A stretch of DNA of 64,000 bases from JAGWAJ01 sp965215155 (GCA_965215155.1 CBDCCY010000004.1:186001-250000), one strand, 5' to 3'; counted from the first letter of the stretch, positions 38,385-47,625 are shown. Made by a program: numbers and translations. The notes: a model not told the origin generated them from the sequence alone.

Positions 38385-39510
38385 GAGGAGGCGCTGACGG
38401 GTCTTCGACTTCGAGGCCGTCGCCAAGGAGAAGCTGCACTACGGGCACGTCGCCTTCCTCGGCGGCACCGAGGACGAGGGCACGTACCGCGCCAACCGCG
38501 AGGGCTTCACGCAGTACCAGCTCCGCGTCCGGCGCCTGGTCGACATCAGCCGCATCGACATGTCGGTGTCGCTCTTCGGCGACCGCGCCCACTCCCCGGT
38601 CCTCCTCTGCCCCTGCGGCGCGCTCAGCGCCTTCCATCCGCGCGGCGAGGTCGAGGTGGCCCGCGCCGTCAACACCCGCGGCCACATCATGACGCTCTCG
38701 AACGCGGCCAGCCAGCCCATCGAGGACGTCGTGGCGGCCCGCGGCGGCCCGGTCTGGTTCCAGCTCTACCGCGACCCCGACTGGAGCCGGACGCTGGCCA
38801 TGATCAAGCGCGCCGAGGCGGCCGGCTCCCCCGTGCTTGCCTGGACCATCGACAGCCAGGGCGGCGGCAAGCGCATCGTCCACGCGCGCGCCCGGCGCCG
38901 CGACCGCGCCTTCTGCGGCACCTGCCACACGCTGAACCCGGACGACCGCGGCCTCGCGCTCCCCGGCTTCCTGGGGTCGACCATCAATCCCGACGGGAAG
39001 CCCATGACGACCACGCCGCCGCTCGGGCCGCCCCGGCTCGACGGACGGATCGCCACCTGGGACTACGTCAAGCGGCTGAAGGACGCCACCTCGATGAAGG
39101 TCGTGCTCAAGGGCATCGTGACGCGCGAGGACGCGGAGCTCGCGCTGGAGTACGGCGCCGACGGCATCTGGGTCTCGAACCACGGCGGCCGCATGGAGAA
39201 CAGCCTGCGCTCGTCGGTCGAGTGCGTCCCCGAGGTGGCGGCGGGCGTCGCCGGCCGCGCCCCGATCATCGTCGACGGCGGCTTCCGCCGCGGCACCGAC
39301 ATCTTCAAGGCGCTGGCCCTCGGCGCGACGGCCGTGGGCGTCGGGCGCCCCTACATCTTCGGCCTCGCGGCGTTCGGGCAACCCGGCGTCGAGACGGCGC
39401 TCGACATCCTGGACAGCGAGCTGCGGATGGTGATGCGGCAGGCCGGGACGCCCAGCCTCGGGCGCATCACGAAGGCCTACGTCCGCGACCGCCGGGCGCC
39501 GGCCTCGTAG
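38385..39510 (+). pseudogene. Alpha-hydroxy-acid dehydrogenase, copy C (5' truncated)
   Basis: Collinear with the intact copy from its codon 56 on, but the first 55 codons, the signal region and the promoter are absent and one extra G near 38400 shifts the frame at the junction. From VFDFEAVAKEKLHYGHVAF to the stop it is open. An internal ATG at 38560 could start a shorter product, but it would miss part of the FMN barrel. Confidence 0.88.
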
Positions 39511-39568
39511 GTCCGCCGGGGAGTCTCATGGGAACGCCGTTGCGTTCGACGCGGCGACCGCACGCACC

Positions 39569-39889
39569 CTATGGGAACCGGGCGTCGTCGCGCAGAAGGG
39601 TCAGCATCTGCCAGAGCGTCCAGAGCAGGAATCCGTGGTTGCTGCGGCGTTTCGCTCCCGCTGTTCCTGGCTCCGCCAATTCCGCGCACCGACGGCGCGG
39701 GCGTTCCCGGTGCCGGTCGAAAGTGCCAGCTGGGAAGCGGCCGGCACCCTCGATGGTCGGGTCTGCCTGCAGCCGAATCTCCACGTCGTGCCGGTTCGCG
39801 TCGAACCGAGGTACGAGGAACAGGTGAACATCGACACCGGGTGCTGCGTTGAGGTTGGCGCTGACGGCGGATGAACGGCGCTGCGCCAC
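39569..39889 (-). other. Possible remnant gene in the 39.5-40.3 kb gap
   Basis: A frame reads DVHLFLVPRFDANRHDVEIR, PTIEGAGRFPAGTFDRHRER, and ends FLLWTLWQMLTLLRDDARFP-stop with coding-like composition. Its upstream part continues in other frames to about 40,284 (MAEGAQEGKANGDVAETEDR), suggesting a degraded longer gene. No family is recognised. Confidence 0.3.
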
Positions 39890-40311
39890 GCGTTGCGCCC
39901 GCGCATCCCTCGTTCATCCTCATGACCTTCACGTCCACCGTGAGGTGCCTGCCGCTCCTCGCCCAACATCTCCGCCGCTCGACTTCCACACCTTTGTGTC
40001 CCGGCCTGGCCACTGGCGGACACTAACGTAGGTACGAGATCTCCGACTGACACGGCGCCACCACCCGTCCCAGCTTCGACTCTGGGAACCACGAAGCAAC
40101 CGTCAGCCAATGGACCGACCGATGATCCGCCCGAAGCCTCCGACGGCGGCGGCCCACCCTCGGGCTTCTGATCCTCCACCCATCCATGATCTGGGTTGGC
40201 AGGCCTCGATCGTGGCACTTCCGGCCGATCCTCAGTCTCGGCTACGTCCCCGTTCGCCTTGCCCTCCTGCGCGCCTTCTGCCATACTATGGTGGTTTGGC
40301 AGGTGTGTGAT

Positions 40312-40887
40312 ATGGAGCGCCTTAGCGACTCCGCGATTCGATCCGTTCTCCGCGCGAGACTTCAGGAGCAGGACTCCGCTCCTGACACCGTTCTGATAGA
40401 GGAACTAGGGCTCCTTCGTGGACACGTGAGGCTTGACATCGCCGTCGTGAACGGACTAATCCACGGTTACGAGATCAAGTCAGATCGAGACAGCCTACGC
40501 CGACTCCGAACCCAGGTGCACGTCTACGGCAAGATCCTGGACCGTGCCACTCTCGTCGTCGGCGGTCGGTTCCTTTCCGCCGCCCCTCGACTAGTGCCTG
40601 CGTGGTGGGGGTTGCTACATGCTCATGACTCGCGGAATGGGATCCGAATCGACCGTCTGAGGCCGGCAAGAAGGAACCCTCAACGGGATCCGCGCATGTT
40701 GGTTGAGCTCCTTTGGCTGAATGACGCCGTACGACTCCTTGAGCTACGTGGTGTCGCACGCGGCGTTCGCCATAAGCCGCGACGCGTCGTATGGGACCAC
40801 GTCTGCGCGCACTTTGGGATCGACGACATAGCGAGCGCCGTGCGCCTCAGACTCAAGGCCAGGGCAATGCGTCGAGATCCTCCATGA
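40312..40887 (+). CDS. sce7726-family protein
   Basis: 191 residues from the ATG at 40312. The motifs IRSVLRARL, LLRGHVRLDIAVVNGLIHGYEIKSD and AAPRLVPAWWGLL match the sce7726 family. DIAVVN...YEIKSD has the D-(n)-ExK spacing of PD-(D/E)xK-type nucleases, so a nuclease role is a reasonable inference. It converges with the Beta-family gene, overlapping by 35 bp at the 3' ends, and such proteins are often found with it. Confidence 0.85.
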   Translation: MERLSDSAIRSVLRARLQEQDSAPDTVLIEELGLLRGHVRLDIAVVNGLIHGYEIKSDRDSLRRLRTQVHVYGKILDRATLVVGGRFLSAAPRLVPAWWGLLHAHDSRNGIRIDRLRPARRNPQRDPRMLVELLWLNDAVRLLELRGVARGVRHKPRRVVWDHVCAHFGIDDIASAVRLRLKARAMRRDPP

Positions 40888-41914
40888 CGTGAGTGATATG
40901 GTGAATGGTGCCCAAGCGTCGCCACACCTCCGCCGATCCGTAGCCCCCCCAGCCGTCTGCCGCTGCCCCAATGCCGTTGCAGCCGGGGCAGTGCTCGGCC
41001 CCAATGAAGTGCTGGCAGAGGTGACCGTAGACCAACCTCCTCGCCAGGTCCGGAAACTGAATGCTGGGCGCTATCGCCCGCGTGCTTTCTCCCTTCACAA
41101 GCAACCAATCTGTGCCGGTCGTATATCGAACGGATGCAGACACCTGCATCGTCACAGGGTCGAAACCCTCGACCCCCTGAGGATGCTGGATGGCGCAGTC
41201 TCCGAAGCTTGGGAGTCGCTGTAGCCGGCTCCGTCGGCTGTGAAGGTGTTCCTTCCAAACTACCCAGTCGGCGCGCTCCACTAGTCGATGCGAGTTGCGG
41301 TTTACGCCTCCCAGGCTCCTGGGAAATGCGCAGGCCGCAACTGTGAAGGTCCGCCACTTGTCATGATGGGGCACATTGGCCATGAATGTATCCGTGAGCG
41401 CCTCAATACCGGCGGTGATCAGTTGCTCAACGGCACCTAGATCAATGATGAGATCGACCTTCTCCGCCCGCAGCTCGTGCTGCTCCAGGAACGCATGGAC
41501 CGCGCCCGCGATATCCCTAGTCTCCAACTCGGATCTCGTCAACCGAAGAGCCAAGCCATGAGCTTGTTGACCAAGTGCGGGCATCACGTCCACCGTTCGA
41601 GAGACCCCTGTAACTGGCGTAAAGGCGATGCCCGACGTCACAGCTCGCCCGAAGACCGCGGTTGCCGCTTCTGATCCATCGGACTCGATCTCCCGAACGT
41701 CGAGGAAGCACCGCGGGTATCCCACTAGGCTCTGTGCGAGGTCCCTAAAGGCGGTCTCCAGGTGCTTTTCTATTGGTTTCTCAGCTCGGCGCTCGACGAT
41801 CTCCAGCAGTGGCGTTATGCTCGACCGGAACGTCGGTGCGATGTGCGACAACGCAGTCTTTTCCCCGCGCTTGACTTTGAGGATCGGTACGTAGTGTTTT
41901 GGTCCGAAGTTCAT
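40853..41914 (-). CDS. Beta-family protein (T4 beta-protein-like)
   Basis: 353 residues from the ATG at 41914. The N-terminus HYVPILKVKRGEKTALSHIA and ITPLLEIVERRAEKPIEKHL is typical of the Beta family (PF14350), followed by PRCFLDVREIESDG, DLIIDLGAVE and the C-terminal ERADWVVWKEHLHS and YTTGTDWLLVKGE. The fold is thought to be barrel-like; the reaction is unknown. Its start overlaps the stop of the PIN gene as ATGA, so they are coupled. Confidence 0.85.
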   Translation of the reverse strand: MNFGPKHYVPILKVKRGEKTALSHIAPTFRSSITPLLEIVERRAEKPIEKHLETAFRDLAQSLVGYPRCFLDVREIESDGSEAATAVFGRAVTSGIAFTPVTGVSRTVDVMPALGQQAHGLALRLTRSELETRDIAGAVHAFLEQHELRAEKVDLIIDLGAVEQLITAGIEALTDTFMANVPHHDKWRTFTVAACAFPRSLGGVNRNSHRLVERADWVVWKEHLHSRRSRLQRLPSFGDCAIQHPQGVEGFDPVTMQVSASVRYTTGTDWLLVKGESTRAIAPSIQFPDLARRLVYGHLCQHFIGAEHCPGCNGIGAAADGWGGYGSAEVWRRLGTIHHITHVMEDLDALPWP

Positions 41915-42522
41915 GAGCAAACCCGTCCGTTGGGACTCCACAGCAGCAAGGGATGGACCTCTTTGGCAAGGGCGCCACAATACGAGCGAAGGCCATCACG
42001 GGGGTCCGTCTCCGCCGAAGCAAAACAAATCCTAACGGTTTGGTCATACGGTGCTAAGCATGCGGCGCGTTTCCGAAGTTCACTCAACTCAAGCATCTCG
42101 CACAGACTCAGCAGTACCGCTTCGACCGTGGCGACGCGCCCGGCGAGCGGTGCGTGGACACTGTCCATGCCCTTCAACGCAAGGATCGCTCGTTTGTCGC
42201 CCGAGATCACCGGGAGTTGTGACTCCAAGGCCGCAGCGAACAGCTGGGCCTCGCCCGCGTCGATTCCGTCGTTGCCAACGAAGGGTTCGAGCGACGCCGC
42301 CCTCGGCGCCTGGAACGCCGGCATTCCTTTGGCGGCCAGCCTCAGATCTACACATGCGCTAGTACCATAACGCCGCGGCAAGGCACCTCGACGCAGCATG
42401 TATGGAAGGGCAGGCAACCTCCCGCAGTCGAGCAATTTGGCATCGAACAGGCGGAGGGCGTCTTGAAGTAGCCCGGCAACACTCAGCTTGCAGAACGCAT
42501 CGGTGTCAACGAGCAGTTTCAT
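41911..42522 (-). CDS. PIN-like domain protein
   Basis: 203 residues starting MKLLVDTDAFCKLSVAGLLQ, with later acidic positions in GNDGIDAGEAQLFAAALES and LPVISGDKRAILAL. That arrangement (D near the start, E in the middle, GDKR at the end) is the PIN-type RNase active site. It lies between ImmA/IrrE (overlap 17 bp) and the Beta gene (ATGA), so the three form one operon. Confidence 0.82.
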   Translation of the reverse strand: MKLLVDTDAFCKLSVAGLLQDALRLFDAKLLDCGRLPALPYMLRRGALPRRYGTSACVDLRLAAKGMPAFQAPRAASLEPFVGNDGIDAGEAQLFAAALESQLPVISGDKRAILALKGMDSVHAPLAGRVATVEAVLLSLCEMLELSELRKRAACLAPYDQTVRICFASAETDPRDGLRSYCGALAKEVHPLLLWSPNGRVCS

Positions 42523-43492
42523 CACGTGCGGGACCGCCGTGCACACAGCAAAGTAAAGAACGGTCAGTGTCTCCAGCCGTGTCGAAGTCTACGTACCGAT
42601 CATAGAGCCGGCGCAACTGCTGTCGCGCGCCAGTGTTCCTATAGAGAGCACTTACCGCCATCCCGGCGGTCGCGTAATCCCCGGTCTTGTAAGCCCAGGA
42701 GAAGACGAGGAAGCTCGCATCAGCGCCCGTCGCGTGCTCGACCGCGATCGCTCGTTGAGCCAAGTCCTTGAAGTCTATGGGACCGCCGCTTTCCAGCACG
42801 GGCAGGTGCGCGTCGCCTACAAGGACTTGTCTCGCGAAACCGTCGGCACGGGCTTCTATGTCTGTGGTCGCAAGAACGTCGTCCTCGTCGACGACCGGGC
42901 CACCCTTAGCGCAGTCACCGGCAGCGATATGGCCAGCCTCATGAGCAACGATGAACGCGATTCGTCCAGGAGCATCGTGCTTCTGGCCAAGCAAGATCAC
43001 GGGGCGCCCTTCGACTACACATGCCATCCCTTGGAAGCTGGGGGCTGGAAGGACATCTAGCGGAACCACTGGTATGCCAAGTTGCCAGAGTGATTCCACT
43101 ATTGCGGTCAGCGTTGGCGCCGTGTGTTCACCTGCGATGGTGTCGCGCCACGTCAATCCGTCGGCCGGCAGACTACCGGGCAGCGGTACCGTGTCACGCA
43201 GGTTGTGCACGACGGCGGTTGCGACGCGAATGCCCGTGTGCATGGCCGGCCCCAGACGGGCACGGCTCGCATGACGCACGCGCCGCAGCCGCGCCGCGGG
43301 ATACTCGGGCGGGGCAAGCGCAACGGTGGGATCGCAGACCGCCGCAATCGGTCGGCCAAGGAAGCGAGCTACGCGAAACTCGAAGTCCCTCACCAGCTGA
43401 GGGTCTTTAAAGCACGGGTCCTCCCACCAGTCCGGCAGGATGGCTCGTTGCACGAGAGCCTTGGGGAAACCTGCTTTGGACAGCCGACGCAA
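42506..43492 (-). CDS. ImmA/IrrE-family metallo-endopeptidase
   Basis: The zinc motif VAHEAGHIAAGD (HExxH) and downstream IEARADGFARQVLV mark the peptidase domain. The N-terminal part (ALVQRAILPDWWEDPCFKDP, FEFRVARFLGRP) resembles a HTH-like module seen in related defence-locus proteases. The TTG at 43492 is the best codon in the open frame; no strong ribosome site precedes it and the true start may be a little upstream. Such enzymes cleave a repressor or antitoxin to release a response; here the neighbouring PIN protein is a plausible effector. Confidence 0.85.
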   Translation of the reverse strand: MRRLSKAGFPKALVQRAILPDWWEDPCFKDPQLVRDFEFRVARFLGRPIAAVCDPTVALAPPEYPAARLRRVRHASRARLGPAMHTGIRVATAVVHNLRDTVPLPGSLPADGLTWRDTIAGEHTAPTLTAIVESLWQLGIPVVPLDVLPAPSFQGMACVVEGRPVILLGQKHDAPGRIAFIVAHEAGHIAAGDCAKGGPVVDEDDVLATTDIEARADGFARQVLVGDAHLPVLESGGPIDFKDLAQRAIAVEHATGADASFLVFSWAYKTGDYATAGMAVSALYRNTGARQQLRRLYDRYVDFDTAGDTDRSLLCCVHGGPARDETAR

Positions 43493-43839
43493 CAGAGTCG
43501 CGGACGATTGCCGCTCACGCGGATTGATCGAGGTCGTTTGCTTCTCTCCTGTCTGTGCGCGATGAGTGTAACTGCGTCACCTTACAACAGTCCGTGGGGC
43601 GGTTCGCGCGAGTGCCCCTCCTGCATCGATGCAAACCTCGTGCCCGTCTCGACGTGCAGCTGCGTGGGTCGTTTTGCGGGTCGTCGCGTGGGGCCACGCG
43701 GCTCCCAGGTCGATGGTGCAGACAACGGAAGGCGTGTCCCTTCGTGGGTGCACATCTACATGCCGTGCACCAGCGACGCTCCTCCCTCGGATGGCCGACG
43801 GCACGTCCGGCGGCCCGCTGCGCCGTCGTTCCGGGGCGA

Positions 43840-44118
43840 TCACGCCGCGGGCGCCGCGAACGCCGCGACGAAGTGGACCTCGCCGTCGAGCACCCCGGCG
43901 TCGGCGCCCGCCGCGGACGCCTCCGGCGAGGCCATGTAGGCTTCCGCCCGGACGCGATCCTCGACCGGGAGCAGGAAGAACACCACGTCGGGCGCGTCGA
44001 CCGAGCGCCAGACGTGCTCGACCGTCACCCCGGCCGCGGCGCCCGCCGCCGCCTGCGCGTCGAAGACGCTCTTCCATCGCTCGGCGTCCTGCACTCGATT
44101 GCGGACCAGCATCATCAT
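43840..44118 (-). CDS. Dimeric alpha/beta-barrel-like protein, 92 aa (copy 2)
   Basis: MMMLVRNRVQDAERWKSVFD, then TVEHVWRSVDAPDVVFFLLP. It differs at a handful of positions from the copy at 25075. Divergent from the intact dehydrogenase. The 43,500-43,839 stretch upstream of ImmA/IrrE shows no gene. Confidence 0.75.
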   Translation of the reverse strand: MMMLVRNRVQDAERWKSVFDAQAAAGAAAGVTVEHVWRSVDAPDVVFFLLPVEDRVRAEAYMASPEASAAGADAGVLDGEVHFVAAFAAPAA

Positions 44119-44248
44119 CGTGGGGCTCCCTGCGGCGGCGAACACGGTGGCGTGGGCATCGTCCTCCGGGTATTCTGCGGGTGCGGACGACGAACGTCGG
44201 CTTCGGCGACCGGGACCGGCGGGGCGCGCGCCCCGGAGGAGAGTGACC

Positions 44249-45538
44249 ATGGCCGACCCGATTCCCCCGCGGACCGACCGGCGCCAGTTCCTGCGCATGC
44301 TGGCCGCCAGCCCCGCCCTGCCCTACGTCGCGCTCTCCCCGACGATCCTCCACGCGCTCGGCCAGGAGCCGTTCCGCGAGGGCGGCCCCGCGGCGGGGCT
44401 CATCGCGTCGCCGGAGGAGGCGCTGACGGTCTTCGACTTCGAGGCCGTCGCCAAGGAGAAGCTGCACTACGGGCACGTCGCGTTCCTCGGCGGCACCGAG
44501 GACGAGGGGACGTACCGCGCCAACCGCGAGGGGTTCACGCAGTACCAGCTCCGCGTCCGGCGCCTGGTCGACATCAGCCGCATCGACATGTCGGTGTCGC
44601 TCTTCGGCGACCGCGCCCACTCCCCGATCCTCCTCTGCCCCTGCGGCGCGCTCAGCGCCTTCCATCCGCGCGGCGAGGTCGAGGTGGCCCGCGCCGTCAA
44701 CACCCGCGGCCACATCATGACGCTCTCGAACGCGGCCAGCCAACCCATCGAGGACGTCGCGGCGGCCCGCGGCGGCCCCGTCTGGTTCCAGCTCTACCGC
44801 GACCCCGACTGGAGCCGGACGCTGGCCATGATCAAGCGCGCCGAGGCGGCCGGTTCCCCCGTGCTCGCCTGGACCATCGACAGCCAGGGCGGCGGCAAGC
44901 GCATCGTCCACGCGCGCGCCCGGCGCCGCGACCGCGCCTTCTGCGGCACCTGCCACACGCTGAACCCGGACGACCGGGGCCTCGCGCTCCCCGGCTTCCT
45001 GGGGTCGACCATCAATCCCGACGGGAAGCCCATGACGACCACGCCGCCGCTCGGGCCGCCGCGGCTCGACGGACGGATCGCCACCTGGGACTACGTCAAG
45101 CGGCTGAAGGACGCCACCTCGATGAAGGTGGTGCTCAAGGGCATCGTCACGCGCGAGGACGCGGAGCTCGCGCTCGAGTACGGCGCCGACGGCATCTGGG
45201 TCTCGAACCACGGCGGCCGCATGGAGAACAGCCTGCGCTCGTCGGTGGAGTGCGTCCCCGAGGTGGCGGCGGGCGTCGCCGGCCGCGCCCCGATCATCGT
45301 CGACGGCGGCTTCCGCCGCGGCACCGACATCTTCAAGGCGCTGGCCCTCGGCGCGACCGCTGTCGGCGTCGGGCGCCCCTACATCTTCGGCCTCGCCGCC
45401 TTCGGGCAGCCCGGCGTCGAGACGGCGCTCGACATCCTGGACAGCGAGCTCCGGATGGTGATGCGGCAGGCGGGGACGCCCAGCCTCGGACGGATCACGA
45501 AGGCCTACGTCCGCGACCGCCGGATGCCGGCCTGGTAG
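44249..45538 (+). CDS. FMN-dependent alpha-hydroxy-acid dehydrogenase, copy D (intact)
   Basis: 429 residues, the only complete copy. The N-terminus has a twin-arginine-like export signal (TDRRQFLRMLAASPALPYVA). The lactate dehydrogenase/glycolate oxidase barrel follows: PILLCPCGALSAFHPRGE, VWFQLYRDPDW, the FMN lysine in MKVVLKGIV, the catalytic histidine in GADGIWVSNHGGRMENS and the phosphate site IVDGGFRRGTDIFKALALGA. An insertion contains AFCGTCHTLNPD, a CxxCH haem-c-type motif. It should oxidise a 2-hydroxy acid, perhaps outside the cytoplasm. A ggaggaga ribosome site precedes the ATG. Confidence 0.92.
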   Translation: MADPIPPRTDRRQFLRMLAASPALPYVALSPTILHALGQEPFREGGPAAGLIASPEEALTVFDFEAVAKEKLHYGHVAFLGGTEDEGTYRANREGFTQYQLRVRRLVDISRIDMSVSLFGDRAHSPILLCPCGALSAFHPRGEVEVARAVNTRGHIMTLSNAASQPIEDVAAARGGPVWFQLYRDPDWSRTLAMIKRAEAAGSPVLAWTIDSQGGGKRIVHARARRRDRAFCGTCHTLNPDDRGLALPGFLGSTINPDGKPMTTTPPLGPPRLDGRIATWDYVKRLKDATSMKVVLKGIVTREDAELALEYGADGIWVSNHGGRMENSLRSSVECVPEVAAGVAGRAPIIVDGGFRRGTDIFKALALGATAVGVGRPYIFGLAAFGQPGVETALDILDSELRMVMRQAGTPSLGRITKAYVRDRRMPAW

Positions 45539-45562
45539 GTCCGGCGGGAGCGCACGACGCGC

Positions 45563-45727
45563 GTTCTGCGGCACCTGCCACACGCCGAGAAGTGGGCGCG
45601 CTCGAGGCGGTCGGCCTCACGCGTACTGCGGCACCTGCCACACGCTGAACCCGGACGACCGGGGCCTGGCGCTCCCCGGCTTCCTGGGTCGACGATCAAT
45701 CTTGACGGGAAGCCATGACGACCACGT
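45563..45727 (+). pseudogene. Dehydrogenase shard E (two pieces)
   Basis: First piece: 22 bp of the CxxCH codons (ttctgcggcacctgccac) at 45563. Second: 45632-45727, from the same CxxCH codons through the loop to PGFL, with small deletions. Both are on the same strand as the intact gene. Confidence 0.8.
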
Positions 45728-45736
45728 CGGCCTCCT

Positions 45737-46086
45737 TCATGCTGGGCAACCTGATTGCTGTGCCCCTACGTCCCGCCAGTGCCCGATCACGAGCAGCGTC
45801 GCGTCCGGTTCGGTCACGAACGTCTCGATCTCTTGATGGTGGTTGCGCAGATGCCGCTCGATCTCGGAGGTCGAACCTTGGGCGGCGCACCGAACAGGGA
45901 GGCACGGCCGCTGAAGTCCCCGTCCTTCGACACGATGGCAAAGTCGTGCTGCCTCGCGTACGCCCAGACGGCCGAGTCGTCCGCCGCCGCCAGTCCGACC
46001 GCTCGAACGTGAACGACCTCCGGCCAGACGTCGCGGAGGCGGTCACACAGCCGCGGCGAGAGATTCTGGTCGAGGAGCAGCTTCAC
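45737..46086 (-). pseudogene. DUF5615 PIN-like toxin, internally deleted and frameshifted
   Basis: Begins MKLLLDQNLSPRLCDRLRDV and has the active-site HDFAIVSKDGDF. After GAPPKVR the usual strand (WLRLGNC) is missing and the frame shifts; the family C-terminus continues in another frame as TSEIERHLRNHHQEIETFV. Its start overlaps the DUF433 antitoxin stop (ATGA). The toxin is probably inactive while its antitoxin is intact. Confidence 0.82.
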
Positions 46087-46310
46087 CGGCCGCCGACCGT
46101 GACCAGTCGCCGCTCGCGATCCGCAGCGAACGCGAGGCAGGCCCGGATGTCCTCGCGCGTCAGGTCCGGGAAGTCCCGGAGGAGGTCGTCCTCGGACATG
46201 CCGGACGCCAAGTAGTCGAGCACGTCCGCGACCGTCATGCGCAGGCCACGGATGCAGGGTTTGCCGCCGCGTTTTCCGGGCTCGATCGTGATCCGGTCCA
46301 CGTACGCCAT
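46083..46310 (-). CDS. DUF433 antitoxin
   Basis: 75 residues: RITIEPGKRGGKPCIRGLRM and VADVLDYLASGMSEDDLLRD are the DUF433 signature, which includes a winged-HTH-like DNA-binding part. Family members pair with DUF5615 PIN toxins, and this one is coupled to such a gene by ATGA. Confidence 0.88.
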   Translation of the reverse strand: MAYVDRITIEPGKRGGKPCIRGLRMTVADVLDYLASGMSEDDLLRDFPDLTREDIRACLAFAADRERRLVTVGGR

Positions 46311-46357
46311 CGGCTCAGCGTACGCAACGACCCTCCATCGGTCAAACCGGCAGCGGA

Positions 46358-46518
46358 GGGAGCTCGCGCTCGAGTACGGCGCCGGATGGCATCTGGGTCT
46401 CGATCCACGGCGGCCGTGTGGAGAACAGCCTGCGCTCGTCGGTCGAGGGCGTCCCCGAGGTGGCGGCGGGCGTCGCCGGCCGCGCCCCCATCATCGTCGA
46501 CGGCGGCTTCCGCCGCGG
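46358..46518 (+). pseudogene. Dehydrogenase shard F
   Basis: Covers the segment from ELALEYGA to IVDGGFRRG, including the catalytic histidine region, with a small frameshift after EYGA. It begins just upstream of the DUF433 gene's promoter side and ends at a sharp breakpoint. Confidence 0.82.
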
Positions 46519-46558
46519 AGTTCAACCTGTGACGCTTCATGATCGGCTACACCGCCCC

Positions 46559-47122
46559 TCATTCGCTCGCCAGGCCCGCCTTTACCAGCGCCTCGTACCC
46601 GTTCCCGACCTCAGCCGGGCTGAACCTGTCTTTCCTGAATACGCGGAAGCGCCGCAACACGCGCTCCTTCCACGGCCCTTGGCTTCCCGACGCTCTCTCC
46701 GCTGCAAACGCAGAGTGCAACGTCGCAAGCAACTCGAGCCTCTCCGGGCTCATCGGCGCCAGCGCGGTCACGACCTCGCGCACCGTCTGCCGGTATTGCG
46801 CCGGCACGGCGGCGTGCTTCTCGAGCAGTTCCTCGACGTTCGGCCCAGGCACGTAGTTCGAATAGCGCCTCCCGGCTGCCTCGTCGACAACCACCCCGTC
46901 TACGATCGCCATCTCGGTGTCGCGCAGGATCGCGTCGCAGAATGGACCGTAGCGGCGGATGTCGAAACGGTAGTCCATGGGCACGCCGAGGACCTTTAGG
47001 AAGTACATGGTCTCTTGGAGCGCCGTCCTGCCCAGGGGCGATACGCCGGCTGCTCTGTGCGCCTCCTGGACAACCATCGCGAGGAGCGCATCATCCCGTT
47101 CGGTTGAGAAGAACGATGACAT
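46559..47122 (-). CDS. Panacea/DUF4065-like protein, 187 aa
   Basis: From the ATG at 47122 (TGATG overlap with the upstream stop; the longer frame from 47146 is not needed). LGRTALQETMYFLKVLGVPM, then RFDIRRYGPFCDAILRDTEM and RRYSNYVPGPNVEELL resemble the Panacea antitoxin-like fold seen also at 11784. Its partner would have been the gene whose tail is at 47122-47225. Confidence 0.7.
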   Translation of the reverse strand: MSSFFSTERDDALLAMVVQEAHRAAGVSPLGRTALQETMYFLKVLGVPMDYRFDIRRYGPFCDAILRDTEMAIVDGVVVDEAAGRRYSNYVPGPNVEELLEKHAAVPAQYRQTVREVVTALAPMSPERLELLATLHSAFAAERASGSQGPWKERVLRRFRVFRKDRFSPAEVGNGYEALVKAGLASE

Positions 47123-47225
47123 CAGCGTCCCCCCGTAGCGTGCCACCGTTCGCGTGCGAGGTCTTCGATTTCGTCACGGGTCTCGCTCCCGCCCGGATCG
47201 ACATCCGCGAAGATCCGTACCAGCT
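47122..47225 (-). pseudogene. C-terminal tail of a lost upstream gene
   Basis: The frame RIFADVDPGGSETRDEIEDL to RWHATGGR-stop ends on the TGATG that starts the Panacea-like gene, so they were one operon. Everything upstream has been replaced by the HicBA block. The family is not identifiable from about 30 residues. Confidence 0.5.
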
Positions 47226-47238
47226 ACCGGCGCTCCGG

Positions 47239-47625
47239 TCATCGCCCCTTGCGGCGCCCGAGATGTGCGACGACCGCCTCCGCCAGCAGGCCGGACCGGC
47301 CGCGGGGGCCGGCGACCCGGTCGATGAGCGTGAGCAACCGGGAGGGTAGGGTGACGCTCACGCGGATCGCCTTCTCGCTCAGCAGGCCGTCATCGAGCGG
47401 GACGGCGGCGACGATCCCGCCGTCCGCGTCGACGTCGCTGGAGGGTTCGGGGACCGGCTCCGCGGACGCCAACACGTCCTCCACGTAGAGCGCAATCGCT
47501 TCGCGCGCGTTGGCCAGTGCTTCCGCCAGCGTGTCGCCGGCCGAGAAGCACCCCGGCAGATCCGGGACCGTTACCCCGCAGGGACCGCCCGGCCGGTCAC
47601 GATGCACGACCACCAAATACTCCAT
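47239..47625 (-). CDS. hicB: HicB-family antitoxin (copy 1)
   Basis: 128 residues. The RNase-H-like N-terminus (YLVVVHRDRPGGPCGVTVPD, LPGCFSAGDTLAEALANARE) neutralises HicA; the C-terminus (IRVSVTLPSRLLTLIDRVAG) is a ribbon-helix-helix DNA-binding part. It follows hicA by 8 bp. The block is duplicated at 50821. Confidence 0.92.
   Translation of the reverse strand: MEYLVVVHRDRPGGPCGVTVPDLPGCFSAGDTLAEALANAREAIALYVEDVLASAEPVPEPSSDVDADGGIVAAVPLDDGLLSEKAIRVSVTLPSRLLTLIDRVAGPRGRSGLLAEAVVAHLGRRKGR

Noticed and set aside
43555..45648. Very long open frames antisense to or out of phase with the dehydrogenase copies
   Set aside because: They translate to Arg/Gly/Pro-rich strings without motifs and are explained by high GC; the LldD-type frame has the family motifs.
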